Assembly: GCA_016841765.1 (NCBI GenBank)
Contig: JAENYN010000009.1
Location: 36,109 to 100,108 of the forward strand
Direction: 5' to 3'
Length of the DNA stretch: 64,000 bases
From: Guptibacillus hwajinpoensis
GTDB lineage: Bacteria; Bacillota; Bacilli; Bacillales; Bacillaceae_O
Shown: positions 19,542 through 28,482 of the stretch, piece by piece
Numbering within the stretch: position 1 is the stretch's first letter
Layout of the letters: the number at the start of each line of letters is the position of its first letter
Notes under the pieces: generated by a model
What the model saw: only the letters and a program-made list of their open reading frames with translations
Told to the model about the DNA's origin: nothing
Databases searched by the model: none
Made by a program: the position numbers and the translations under genes

Positions 19542-21077
19542 ATGAGCAAAAAAGCTTTCAGTCTGCTGCTAATCCCGTTTCTTCTTTTTTACGCCTTCCC
19601 TGCTGAAGCTGCTGAAAAAGAAGAACGAAGCTGGCAAGATGAATCGATTTATTTTATTATGGTGGACCGTTTCAACAACGGGGACTCCAGCAATGATTTC
19701 GATGTTGACTATGACGATCCGCGGGCCTATCAAGGCGGGGATTTACAGGGAATCATCGATAAGCTCGATTATATAAAAGAGCTCGGGTCGACCGCCATCT
19801 GGCTTACGCCTGTCATGGACAATGAAGAAAAAGGCTATCATGGGTACTGGATCAAAGACTTTTATAAAGTGGATGAGCATTTCGGCACAATGGAAGATAT
19901 GAAGCGCCTGGTCGATGAAGCCCACAAGCGAGACATGAAAGTCATACTCGATATGGTTGTGAATCATACGGGCTATCACCATGAGTGGCTTAATGATCCG
20001 GAAAAAAAGGACTGGTTCCATGAAGAACAGCCCATCGGGAATTGGGAGGACCAGGAGCAGGTCGAAAACGGCTGGCTCGCCGAGCTGCCTGATTTGAATA
20101 CGGAAAACCCGGAAGTGAAAGCATATTTGCTCGATATGGCAAAATGGTGGATTGAGGAAACGGACATCGACGGCTATCGGCTCGACACCGTCAAGCACGT
20201 GCCGAAGCCGTTCTGGGATGAGTTTTCAAAGGAAATGCGGTCTGTGAAAAAAGACTTTTTCCTGATGGGCGAAGTGTGGCACAAGGATCCGCGCTATGTA
20301 GCGGAATATGAGGATACCGGCATTCGTTCTTTTGTCAATTATCCATTTTATGATGAAGCGGTAAGGATTTTCTCTGAACCGGATACAAAAGTGGAAGGCA
20401 TGTATAATGTCTGGAAACGGACAGAAACATTCTTTGACTATCCGTATCTTCAGGCTAATTTCCTTGATAATCATGACAATGAACGATTTGTCCGCAAAGC
20501 GAAGCTGAAAAAAAACAATCCGGAAACCCGTCTGAAGATTGCGCTCACCTATCTGTATGCAGCACCGGGAATCCCGATTCTATACCAGGGGACCGAAATC
20601 GCAATGGACGGAGGCCCTGACCCGGATAACCGCCGGATGATGGATTTCCGCTCGAATACGCAATATGCCGATATCGTGAAGCGGCTGGGCCAGATGCGCC
20701 AGGATTTTCCTTCACTGAGGCGGGGCACATTTGAAATGCTTCACAGCGAAGGCGGCATGGCTGTCTTTAAAAGGGAGTATGAAGGAGAAACGACTATCCT
20801 GGCTGTCAATAACTCTACGGAATCAAAATCGGTGACCCTTGGGAATGACCAGATCCCAGATGGCATGGAACTGCGCGGCATGGTGGAAGATGACCTGGTG
20901 CGGGGGGATGAAACCGGATATAACCTCATTATGGACAGGGAAAAAGCGAACGTCTATCTTTTAAAAGAAAAGTCCGGATTGAACATCCCGTTTATTTCGA
21001 TGCTGGTCATCGTCTACAGTCTATTTATCTTTTTTATCATAGCCGCCTTGAAAAGAAGGAAAAAAGCCAGAGCCTAA
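19542..21077 (+). CDS. Secreted, membrane-anchored alpha-amylase (GH13)
   Basis: 511-residue glycoside hydrolase that should cut starch or maltodextrins outside the cell. A signal peptide (MSKKAFSLLLIPFLLFYAFPAEA) is followed by the catalytic barrel with region I DMVVNHTG, region II GYRLDTVKHV, region III MGEVWH and region IV FLDNHDNERF, and a C-terminal beta domain. The protein ends with a hydrophobic segment (about residues 478-503, FISMLVIVYSLFIFFIIAAL) and a KRRKKARA tail, so it is probably held on the membrane facing outward next to the MalEFG importer. ATG 19542 follows GAGGAGGAACG. Exact product pattern cannot be read from sequence. Confidence 0.88.
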   Translation: MSKKAFSLLLIPFLLFYAFPAEAAEKEERSWQDESIYFIMVDRFNNGDSSNDFDVDYDDPRAYQGGDLQGIIDKLDYIKELGSTAIWLTPVMDNEEKGYHGYWIKDFYKVDEHFGTMEDMKRLVDEAHKRDMKVILDMVVNHTGYHHEWLNDPEKKDWFHEEQPIGNWEDQEQVENGWLAELPDLNTENPEVKAYLLDMAKWWIEETDIDGYRLDTVKHVPKPFWDEFSKEMRSVKKDFFLMGEVWHKDPRYVAEYEDTGIRSFVNYPFYDEAVRIFSEPDTKVEGMYNVWKRTETFFDYPYLQANFLDNHDNERFVRKAKLKKNNPETRLKIALTYLYAAPGIPILYQGTEIAMDGGPDPDNRRMMDFRSNTQYADIVKRLGQMRQDFPSLRRGTFEMLHSEGGMAVFKREYEGETTILAVNNSTESKSVTLGNDQIPDGMELRGMVEDDLVRGDETGYNLIMDREKANVYLLKEKSGLNIPFISMLVIVYSLFIFFIIAALKRRKKARA

Positions 21078-21099
21078 AAATGCAGTGGAGGAGGACATC

Positions 21100-23475
21100 A
21101 TGTTAGACGATACAAGTTTTGCAATCCACCCCGGCAAGAAGAAAAGCCTTGGAAGCACAATGTACCATGATATCGGCAGCTTTTTGAATTATAAAAAGAA
21201 AGACAATGTCCATTCCTTTCAATGTGAACATGGCAATGTGGACGTTATCGTATACAGCAGGGATATCATCAGGGTCATCATGAACCCATTTACTGAACCG
21301 GAGCATTCCTCAAGCCCGGCACTCATCGGCAAAGCGGAGACAGCTGATGTGATGGTTAACGAAACGGAAGATACGATCACGATTCAGACGGACAAAATAA
21401 AGGCAGCCGTCACAAAAAGCCCGTTCCGGATTTCTTTTCTTGAGGCGGACGGCACTCCTATTTTAAGTGAAGGCAAAAAAGGGCTGGGCTTCAAAGAATC
21501 GAATGAGGTCATCTGCTTTAAGGAAATGGCACCAGACGATCATTTTTATGGATTCGGGGAAAAATCAGGCTTTTTGGATAAACGCGGTGAAAAGTACGAA
21601 ATGTGGAATACCGATGTATACGCACCACACAATCCGGAAACCGACCCGCTTTATGAATCCATCCCATACTTTATGGGGCTTAGGAACGGCAAGGCATACG
21701 GCATTTTCTTCGATAACACGTTCAAAACGGTTTTCGATATGAAGACATCCGAGGAGGACTACTCATTTTCGGCAGAAGGCGGGCAGCTTGATTATTACTT
21801 TCTCGCAGGCCCCACGCCAAAAGATGTCGTTTCGCAATACGCAAGATTGACCGGTACGATGCCCCTGCCGCCAAAGTGGGCACTCGGCTATCATCAGTCC
21901 CGCTATAGTTATGAAACGGAGCAGGAAGTGCGGGAACTGGCGGGAAAATTTATTGAAAAAGGGATTCCGCTTGATGCCATTTATCTCGACATTCATTATA
22001 TGGACGGCTACCGTGTGTTCACCTTCGACCGTGACCGGTTCCCAACTCCGGATAAAATGGTGCAGGATCTTAAAAAGTCCGGCATCCGCATTGTCCCGAT
22101 TGTTGACCCTGGCGTGAAAAAGGACCCCGAGTATCCGGCATATAAGGAAGGAATCCGCCAGGACCGATTTTGCAAGTATATGGAGGGCGATGTCTACTAC
22201 GGGGAAGTTTGGCCGGGAATAAGCGCTTTTCCTGACTTCAGCCAAAACGAGGTCCGAAAATGGTGGGGGGAAAAGCACTCTTTTTACACAGATCTCGGCA
22301 TTGAAGGCATTTGGAACGATATGAATGAGCCAGCCGTGTTCAACGAAACGAAAACAATGGATACGGATGTCATCCACGAAAACGACGGAAAGCCGGCAAC
22401 CCACCGCGAACTGCACAATGTGTACGGGCTCATGATGGGCATGGCCACATATGAGGGCATGAAACAGCAGCTGGCCGGGAACCGCCCGTTTTTACTGACG
22501 AGAGCGGGCTATTCCGGTGTACAGCGTTATGCAGCTGTGTGGACCGGTGACAACCGCAGTTTCTGGGAACACTTACAGATGTCACTGCCGATGTGCATGA
22601 ACCTCGGACTTTCGGGTGTCGCCTTCACCGGCCCCGATGTCGGGGGATTCGCCCATGATTCGAACGGGGAACTCCTTGCCCGCTGGATGCAAGTCGGCGC
22701 CTTCACGCCGTACTTCCGCAATCACAGTGCGATCGGCACAGTCCGCCAGGAACCATGGTCTTTCGGTGAAAAATTTGAAGCAATCATTAAAAAGTATATA
22801 GAACTTCGCTATAAGTGGCTGCCGCACCTATATTCCCTCTTCAAGGAAGCAAGCGGTAACGGCCTGCCGGTCATGCGTCCGCTTTTTATGGAGTATCCAG
22901 ACGATGCAAACACCTATAACATGTCCGATCAATTCATGGCCGGAAGCAATGTCCTGGCAGCGCCGATCATGACACCGGGCACTACTCACCGGGCCGTCTA
23001 TCTTCCGGAAGGATCCTGGGTGGATTATTGGGATGGAAGCGTCTATGACGGCGGACAATTTATTTTATATAAGGCAGGACTTGAAACATTGCCGTTATTT
23101 ATAAAAAAAGGATCTTTCATTGCCCACGGAACAGTCAAGCAGTCGACCGAAGTAAAAGAAGAAACCCCGGTCATCCATTTGTTTGCTGCCGATGACGGAA
23201 CAGCATCATTCACGCTATATGACGATGACGGCAAAACGTTCTCCTATTTGGAGGGCCATTATGTCGAACTCGGGCTTGAAGCCCGCTTCAGCGCCGGAAA
23301 AATCGATGTCACCACCGAAAAGCGCGGTGCCGGGTTTGACGATGCCTGGACGAACTGGACGCTTTCTGTCCATTGTGCGGGTGAAAGCCAGGAGTTGTTT
23401 GTAAACGGCAAAAAAATTGCCAGGGGCTCTGCAGAAGACCCGGAAGGCACCGCCAATTATCATGTGTTGCTGTAA
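21100..23475 (+). CDS. Alpha-glucosidase (GH31)
   Basis: 791-residue cytoplasmic family-31 glycoside hydrolase, expected to release glucose from the non-reducing end of imported maltodextrins. Key elements: the GYHQSRYSY and YLDIHYMDGYRVFTFD blocks, the catalytic nucleophile in GIWNDMNEPAVF, the acid/base region WTGDNRSFWEHL, and the late GPDVGGF motif. The ATG at 21100 with GTGGAGGAGG is used instead of the in-frame GTG at 21085, which is part of that ribosome site. 22 bp after the amylase stop, so in the same operon. Confidence 0.9.
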   Translation: MLDDTSFAIHPGKKKSLGSTMYHDIGSFLNYKKKDNVHSFQCEHGNVDVIVYSRDIIRVIMNPFTEPEHSSSPALIGKAETADVMVNETEDTITIQTDKIKAAVTKSPFRISFLEADGTPILSEGKKGLGFKESNEVICFKEMAPDDHFYGFGEKSGFLDKRGEKYEMWNTDVYAPHNPETDPLYESIPYFMGLRNGKAYGIFFDNTFKTVFDMKTSEEDYSFSAEGGQLDYYFLAGPTPKDVVSQYARLTGTMPLPPKWALGYHQSRYSYETEQEVRELAGKFIEKGIPLDAIYLDIHYMDGYRVFTFDRDRFPTPDKMVQDLKKSGIRIVPIVDPGVKKDPEYPAYKEGIRQDRFCKYMEGDVYYGEVWPGISAFPDFSQNEVRKWWGEKHSFYTDLGIEGIWNDMNEPAVFNETKTMDTDVIHENDGKPATHRELHNVYGLMMGMATYEGMKQQLAGNRPFLLTRAGYSGVQRYAAVWTGDNRSFWEHLQMSLPMCMNLGLSGVAFTGPDVGGFAHDSNGELLARWMQVGAFTPYFRNHSAIGTVRQEPWSFGEKFEAIIKKYIELRYKWLPHLYSLFKEASGNGLPVMRPLFMEYPDDANTYNMSDQFMAGSNVLAAPIMTPGTTHRAVYLPEGSWVDYWDGSVYDGGQFILYKAGLETLPLFIKKGSFIAHGTVKQSTEVKEETPVIHLFAADDGTASFTLYDDDGKTFSYLEGHYVELGLEARFSAGKIDVTTEKRGAGFDDAWTNWTLSVHCAGESQELFVNGKKIARGSAEDPEGTANYHVLL

Positions 23476-23567
23476 TTTTCGGTTAATGGCCAATCCGCCG
23501 GGTGAAATAGTGTAAAATAAAAAGAAAATGGAATCATTCCAGCAAGCAGATAGGGAAGTGGTTGAGC

Positions 23568-24590
23568 ATGACTGTCACGATAAAAGATGTAGCACAATTG
23601 GCCAAAGTGGCGCCTTCTACGGTTTCACGTGTGATCGCCGATAGTCCGCGCATCAGCGAAAAAACAAAATTGCGTGTGCGTGACGCGATGGCAGAATTGA
23701 ATTACCATCCGAATTTCAATGCGAGGAGCCTTGCGAATAAATCGACGCAGGCGCTAGGAATCGTCATGCCGAGTTCGGCCAATGATGTGCTGCAAAATCC
23801 TTTTTTCCCGGAAGTCATCCGCGGAATCAGCACAATGGCACACAATAAAGATTATGCCCTGTATATTACGACGGGGCAAACGGAAGAAGAAATTTTTGAA
23901 GGCGTTGTCCGGATGGTGCAGGGCAGAAGGGTGGACGGCATTATTGTTCTCTATTCCCGAAAAAACGACCGTGTGCTGGACTTTTTATATGAACAGGGTT
24001 TTCCGTTCACTGTAATCGGAAAACCGCTCGACCACGCTGGAGAAATCATGCACGTTGATAACGATAACTTTAAGGCGGCGTATGAAGCAACAGAATATCT
24101 GGTTGATGCCGGCCATAGCAGGATCGCGTTTGTCGGCGGTTCCAGCGATCTCACAGTGACAGCCGACCGGGTTGAAGGGTACCGGGCTGCCCTTGTGAAA
24201 GCCGGGCTGCCGCAGAAAGAAGAATATATCGTTCATGAAGAATTTTTGCGTGAAGGCGGCCGTGAAGCCGTATCTGAGTTGATGTCTTTGAAAGAGCCGC
24301 CGACTTCACTCGTTGTCGCCGATGACTTGATGGCTTTTGGCGTACTCAGCAGGCTTGATGATATGGGATTGAATGTGCCTGATGATGTATGCGTTATCAG
24401 TTTTAACAACCTCATGCTTGCCGAGTTGTCTAGCCCGGCTCTGACTTCAGTGGATATCCAGATCCATCAGCTTGGCTATGAAGCCTGCAAGTGTTTGATT
24501 GAAATAATAGACCAGCCGAACACTCCCGCCAGGCGGGTGATTGTTCCGCATCATATTGTGAAACGCGAGTCCTGCAAAAGCCGTCCCTGA
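23568..24590 (+). CDS. malR: LacI-family regulator of the maltodextrin island
   Basis: Transcription factor of 340 residues: N-terminal LacI-type helix-turn-helix (TIKDVAQLAKVAPSTVSRVI, with the usual hinge helix NFNARSLANKSTQALGIV) and a periplasmic-binding-like sensor domain ending near residue 335. Most like MalR-type maltose regulators. Start ATG 23568 after GGGAAGTGG; the TTG at 23562 is possible. CG-centred palindromes TTGCGCAAACGATT at 15597 and 15889 and GCAAGCGGTTGCGC at 24619 are likely targets, which would give control of both ends of the island and of its own downstream gene. Confidence 0.88.
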   Translation: MTVTIKDVAQLAKVAPSTVSRVIADSPRISEKTKLRVRDAMAELNYHPNFNARSLANKSTQALGIVMPSSANDVLQNPFFPEVIRGISTMAHNKDYALYITTGQTEEEIFEGVVRMVQGRRVDGIIVLYSRKNDRVLDFLYEQGFPFTVIGKPLDHAGEIMHVDNDNFKAAYEATEYLVDAGHSRIAFVGGSSDLTVTADRVEGYRAALVKAGLPQKEEYIVHEEFLREGGREAVSELMSLKEPPTSLVVADDLMAFGVLSRLDDMGLNVPDDVCVISFNNLMLAELSSPALTSVDIQIHQLGYEACKCLIEIIDQPNTPARRVIVPHHIVKRESCKSRP

Positions 24591-24616
24591 AAGCGGGCCG
24601 CGTTTTTTTCAACTGG

Positions 24617-24637
24617 AAGTGCAAGCGGTTGCGCTTG
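24617..24637 (+). promoter_or_regulatory. LacI-type operator before maltose phosphorylase
   Basis: GTGCAAGCGGTTGCGCTT, a CG-centred palindrome of the same type as the operators at 15.6-15.9 kb, 30 bp before the start codon. Confidence 0.7.
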
Positions 24638-24664
24638 AAAATACATGACTAGAGGGTGAATCCG

Positions 24665-26959
24665 ATGAAAAGACTGTTTAAAACAGATGAATGGAAAATC
24701 GTCGAAGAAAAACTGCATGCTGAGGATAACCGCCTGGCCGAAAGCATGATGAGCCTGGGAAACGGCTACATGGGGATGCGCGGAAACTTCGAAGAAACCT
24801 TTTCCGGCGATACGCATCAGGGGACTTATATAGGCGGAGTCTATTACCCGGACAAGACGCGGGTCGGATGGTGGAAAAACGGCTATCCTGAATATTTCGC
24901 CAAAGTGCTGAATGCCACCAACATAACAGGCATCAATGTGAACGTCAACGGCACCGAAATCGACCTGGCCAAAGTTGAATTCAAAGACTATTACCGTGAG
25001 CTGAACATGAAGCACGGCTATCTATTCCGCACATTTACGATGATTGACGGCGTAGGCCGCGAAACGAAAGTGGAGGTGACCCGCTTTTTCAGCATCACCG
25101 AAAAGGAGATAGCAGCAGTATCCTACAAAGTGACACCGCTCAACCATGATGCACATGTCACCTTCACGCCTTACTTGGACGGTGATGTCCGCAATGAGGA
25201 CGCCAATTATGATGAAGATTTCTGGATGCCTGTCGAACACAGTGCAGGGGAGTATGAAGGACTGCTGACAATGAGGACCCGGAAGACAGAATATGATGTT
25301 ACCTCAGCAATGAAGGCGGGGTTATTCGGAGGCCGTAACACCGAAGTGACAGAAGTTGTGAATAACGAAGAATATGTGGCGAACACAATTGCGGTCAGTG
25401 TGAATGCCGATGAAACGGCGGAACTGGTCAAAATTGCTGCTGTCACGACAAGCAGGGACATTGAGAAAACGGCACTCGCTGACAGAGCTCGCAAGCTGGC
25501 GCAAACAGCGTACGATAAGGGGTTTGGCCAATTACTTGAAGAACAGAAACAGGCGTGGGAAGATCGCTGGAAGGGCGCGGATGTAAAGATTGTGGGCGAT
25601 GCCGAAGCACAGCAGGGGATCCGCTTCAATATCTTTCATCTGTATAACACTTACACTGGTGAGGACCCGACGCTCAATATCGGCCCAAAAGGCTTTACCG
25701 GAGAAAAATACGGCGGCAGCACATACTGGGATACCGAAGCATACTGCCTGCCATTTTATCTCGGTACCGCCGATCAGCATATTGCCCGCAATCTATTAAT
25801 CTACCGCTATAAGCATCTTGGGAAGGCAAAGGAAAATGCTGCAAAGCTTGGCCTGAAGGGTGCCCTGTATCCAATGGTGACAATGAATGGGGAAGAATCC
25901 CATAACGAGTGGGAGATCACTTTTGAAGAAATCCACCGCAACGGCGCAATTGCTCATGCGATATATCATTATGTGAGCTACACAGGCGATGAAGCATACT
26001 TGCCTGAATACGGGTTTGAAGTGCTGGCTGAAATAAGCCGGTTTTGGGCATCGCGCGTCAACTACCAGCCCCGCAAGGACGTATATATGATGCTTGGCGT
26101 GACAGGCCCGAATGAATATGAAAACAATGTCAACAACAACTGGTACACAAACAGGATTGCGGCATGGACGCTTGAATATACCCTGGAAGTGCTCGGGCTA
26201 TTAAAAGAGAAATATACCGGGCGTTATGAAGAAATGATGGAAAAAATCGCCCTGACCGGCGAAGAGACGGGCAAATGGCAGGAGATCATTGATAAAATGT
26301 ATTATCCTGTTGATGAAGAGCACGGAATATTCCTGCAGCAGGATGGATATTTGGATAAAGAACAAATCCTGGTCAGCGAGCTTCCGGAAGGGAATCTTCC
26401 GCTCAATCAGAATTGGTCATGGGATAGAATTCTGCGTTCCTGTTTCATCAAACAGGCTGATGTCCTGCAAGGACTGTATTTCTTGAATGACCGTTATTCC
26501 CTTGATGAAAAGAAGCAGAATTTTGACTTTTACGAGCCGCGGACCGTCCATGAATCTTCACTGTCCCCATGCGTTTATTCCATTATCGGCGCTGAAATCG
26601 GCTATGAGCAAAAAGCGTATGAGCTTTACTTGCGCACAGCCAGACTCGATCTTGATAACTACAATAACGATACCGAAGACGGCTTGCATATCACGAGCAT
26701 GGCCGGCTCCTGGCTGTCCATCGTCCATGGATTCGCAGGCATGCGGGTTAAAAACGGAAAGCTCTCATTCAAGCCGTTCATTCCGGATGCATGGGATGAA
26801 TATACATTTAAAATCAACCATCGCGGCAGCCGGTTTATGATCAGTGTGACGAAGGGGCAAGTGGCGATTACGCTTGAAAAAGGTGAGCAAGCCGGGGTGG
26901 AAGTGTTTGGCAAGGAATATTCGCTTTCACAAGAGAAGGGTTTGAAGGTTTCATTATAA
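24665..26959 (+). CDS. Maltose phosphorylase (GH65)
   Basis: 764-residue family-65 enzyme that phosphorolyses maltose (or a related alpha-glucobiose) to beta-glucose 1-phosphate and glucose in the cytoplasm, saving one ATP. The N-terminal beta-sandwich (about 1-270) leads to an (alpha/alpha)6 barrel with the family motifs YWDTEAYCLPFYLG, GALYPMVTMNGEE, and the catalytic acid Glu in GVTGPNEYENNVNNNWYTN; the phosphate-binding HITSMAGSWLS block is near residue 680. ATG 24665 follows AGAGGGTG. The beta-phosphoglucomutase usually paired with it is not in this window. Related nigerose or kojibiose phosphorylases are an alternative. Confidence 0.88.
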   Translation: MKRLFKTDEWKIVEEKLHAEDNRLAESMMSLGNGYMGMRGNFEETFSGDTHQGTYIGGVYYPDKTRVGWWKNGYPEYFAKVLNATNITGINVNVNGTEIDLAKVEFKDYYRELNMKHGYLFRTFTMIDGVGRETKVEVTRFFSITEKEIAAVSYKVTPLNHDAHVTFTPYLDGDVRNEDANYDEDFWMPVEHSAGEYEGLLTMRTRKTEYDVTSAMKAGLFGGRNTEVTEVVNNEEYVANTIAVSVNADETAELVKIAAVTTSRDIEKTALADRARKLAQTAYDKGFGQLLEEQKQAWEDRWKGADVKIVGDAEAQQGIRFNIFHLYNTYTGEDPTLNIGPKGFTGEKYGGSTYWDTEAYCLPFYLGTADQHIARNLLIYRYKHLGKAKENAAKLGLKGALYPMVTMNGEESHNEWEITFEEIHRNGAIAHAIYHYVSYTGDEAYLPEYGFEVLAEISRFWASRVNYQPRKDVYMMLGVTGPNEYENNVNNNWYTNRIAAWTLEYTLEVLGLLKEKYTGRYEEMMEKIALTGEETGKWQEIIDKMYYPVDEEHGIFLQQDGYLDKEQILVSELPEGNLPLNQNWSWDRILRSCFIKQADVLQGLYFLNDRYSLDEKKQNFDFYEPRTVHESSLSPCVYSIIGAEIGYEQKAYELYLRTARLDLDNYNNDTEDGLHITSMAGSWLSIVHGFAGMRVKNGKLSFKPFIPDAWDEYTFKINHRGSRFMISVTKGQVAITLEKGEQAGVEVFGKEYSLSQEKGLKVSL

Positions 26960-27060
26960 AGGAAAACAGCATATGGTTGAGCGGTTAATTGTGCAATATA
27001 GGCATCCGGAAATGCGGATAAGCGCCAAATGCGTTGTATTTCCATTATGCTAACCATACT

Positions 27061-27097
27061 AACAACAGGCGAATTCATCATGAATTCGCCTGTTGCC
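27061..27097. terminator. Long palindromic hairpin after maltose phosphorylase
   Basis: Fifteen-bp perfect stem CAACAGGCGAATTCA / TGAATTCGCCTGTTG with a 3-nt loop. It lacks a good T run on the plus strand, so termination is likely but not certain. Confidence 0.55.
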
Positions 27098-27176
27098 TTA
27101 CATCCATTATTTTTTATTTACACTTCCCAATCGAACATTCAGCTAAGCATGTGTTTCTATTGTCCTTAACCGGTGA

Positions 27177-27395
27177 TTAAAGGTTGTCTGTATTGACACG
27201 GTTTTCGATAAAATCATCAACTTCACGGTCGGCGTCTTCTTTTGCCTTGCCGTACCGTTCCTGGATTTTGCCAGAGAGTTTGTCACGCTGGCCTTCAACC
27301 ATATCAAGTTCATCATCGGTCAACTTACCCCATTGTTTTTTAGCTTCGCCTTTCAATTGATTCCATTGGCCTTTCATTTGATCATCGTTTGCCAT
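27177..27395 (-). CDS. csbD: CsbD-family general stress protein
   Basis: 72-residue hydrophilic protein of the CsbD family (QMKGQWNQLKGEAKKQWGKLTDDELDMVEGQRDKLSGKIQERYGKA split by charged turns); role unknown, stress-induced in B. subtilis under SigB. Ribosome site AAAGGAGAG before ATG 27395. It lies 28 bp after the SDR gene and is probably its operon partner. Confidence 0.88.
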   Translation of the reverse strand: MANDDQMKGQWNQLKGEAKKQWGKLTDDELDMVEGQRDKLSGKIQERYGKAKEDADREVDDFIENRVNTDNL

Positions 27396-27423
27396 ATCTC
27401 ATCTCTCCTTTTTGAAATTTGAG

Positions 27424-28290
27424 TTAACTGTGTACTATCGTGCCGCCATTGACATGGATGACCTGTCCTGAAACGTATGAAGAGTCATCAGATGCAAGGT
27501 ACAAATAGGCAGGCGCAAGTTCACGGGGCTGCCCTGGCCGCTTCATCGGAGTATTTCCTCCGAACTTCCCAACCTTTTCAGCAGAGAAAGTGGAAGGGAT
27601 GAGCGGCGTCCAGATCGGTCCCGGCGCTACTCCGTTCACGCGTATGCCTTTTTTTGCAAGACTCTGGGATAGCGAATACGTGAACGCGGAAATCGCTCCT
27701 TTTGTAGATGAGTAATCAAGAAGCTGCGGATTTCCTTCATACGCAGTGATGGAAGTTGTATTGATTATGGAACTTCCTTCTTTCAAATGTGGGAGCGCCG
27801 CTTTTGTCACATAGAAGTGGCCGAAAACATTTGTTCTAAACGTGCGTTCCAGCTGTTCAGTGGAAATATCTTCAAGACTTTCCTGCGGGTGCTGCTCTGC
27901 TGCATTATTCACCAGAATATCAAGCGTGCCGAATTCATCGACAGTTTTTTGCACGACATCTCGTGCGACTGACTCTTCACCGATGTCTCCCGGAATAAGC
28001 AGGCATTTGCCGCCCGCCTCTTCGATTAGGGACCGTGTTTTTTCAGCATCGCTGTCTTCTTCCAGGTAGGAAATGGCGACTTTGGCGCCTTCTTTTGCGA
28101 ACAATAAGGATACGGCGCGTCCAATGCCGCTGTCACCGCCTGAAACGATTGCAGTCTTTCCTTTTAATTTTCCGCTTGGTGTGTAGTTTTTATCTTCATA
28201 CTCAGGTAAAGGATTCATTTCGGACTCAATTCCAGGCTGTTGATTTTGATGCTGCGGAGGCATCGTTTTTTTGTTTTGCTTTTCTGACAT
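27424..28290 (-). CDS. Short-chain dehydrogenase/reductase, general-stress type
   Basis: Cytoplasmic NAD(P)-dependent oxidoreductase, 288 residues. It has the Rossmann glycine motif GGDSGIGRA, LVNNAAEQ, the Ser-Tyr-Lys active site (STKGAIS preceded by YSSTK) and the C-terminal GQVIHVNGG. The Pro/Gln-rich N-terminus (MPPQHQNQQPGIESEMNP) before the fold is characteristic of the YhdF/YhxC-like stress group. Start ATG 28290 follows AAAGGAGG; the longer frame to 28329 lacks one. A SigB-type promoter lies just upstream, and csbD follows. Substrate unknown. Confidence 0.88.
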   Translation of the reverse strand: MSEKQNKKTMPPQHQNQQPGIESEMNPLPEYEDKNYTPSGKLKGKTAIVSGGDSGIGRAVSLLFAKEGAKVAISYLEEDSDAEKTRSLIEEAGGKCLLIPGDIGEESVARDVVQKTVDEFGTLDILVNNAAEQHPQESLEDISTEQLERTFRTNVFGHFYVTKAALPHLKEGSSIINTTSITAYEGNPQLLDYSSTKGAISAFTYSLSQSLAKKGIRVNGVAPGPIWTPLIPSTFSAEKVGKFGGNTPMKRPGQPRELAPAYLYLASDDSSYVSGQVIHVNGGTIVHS

Positions 28291-28336
28291 CCATGCTCCT
28301 CCTTTGGTTGAACAAAATCGTTTCAACACTATACTT

Positions 28337-28361
28337 TATCCCCAACAGGAGATATTAAAAC
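28337..28361 (-). promoter_or_regulatory. SigB-type promoter for SDR-csbD
   Basis: On the minus strand GTTTTA (28361-28356), 13-bp spacer, GGGATA (28342-28337), close to the general stress sigma-B consensus GTTTAA-N12-14-GGGTAT. Downstream genes are of known SigB-type families, which supports it. Confidence 0.7.
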
Positions 28362-28482
28362 GGCTGAATGGAATGACAAGGTGAGGAAAAAGATGGAATC
28401 GACAAAAAACAACGGCAGAACCACAGTGATATTTGTTATAATTCTACTATTATACAGGTTTTTTGAAGGGAGGATTCTGTCA

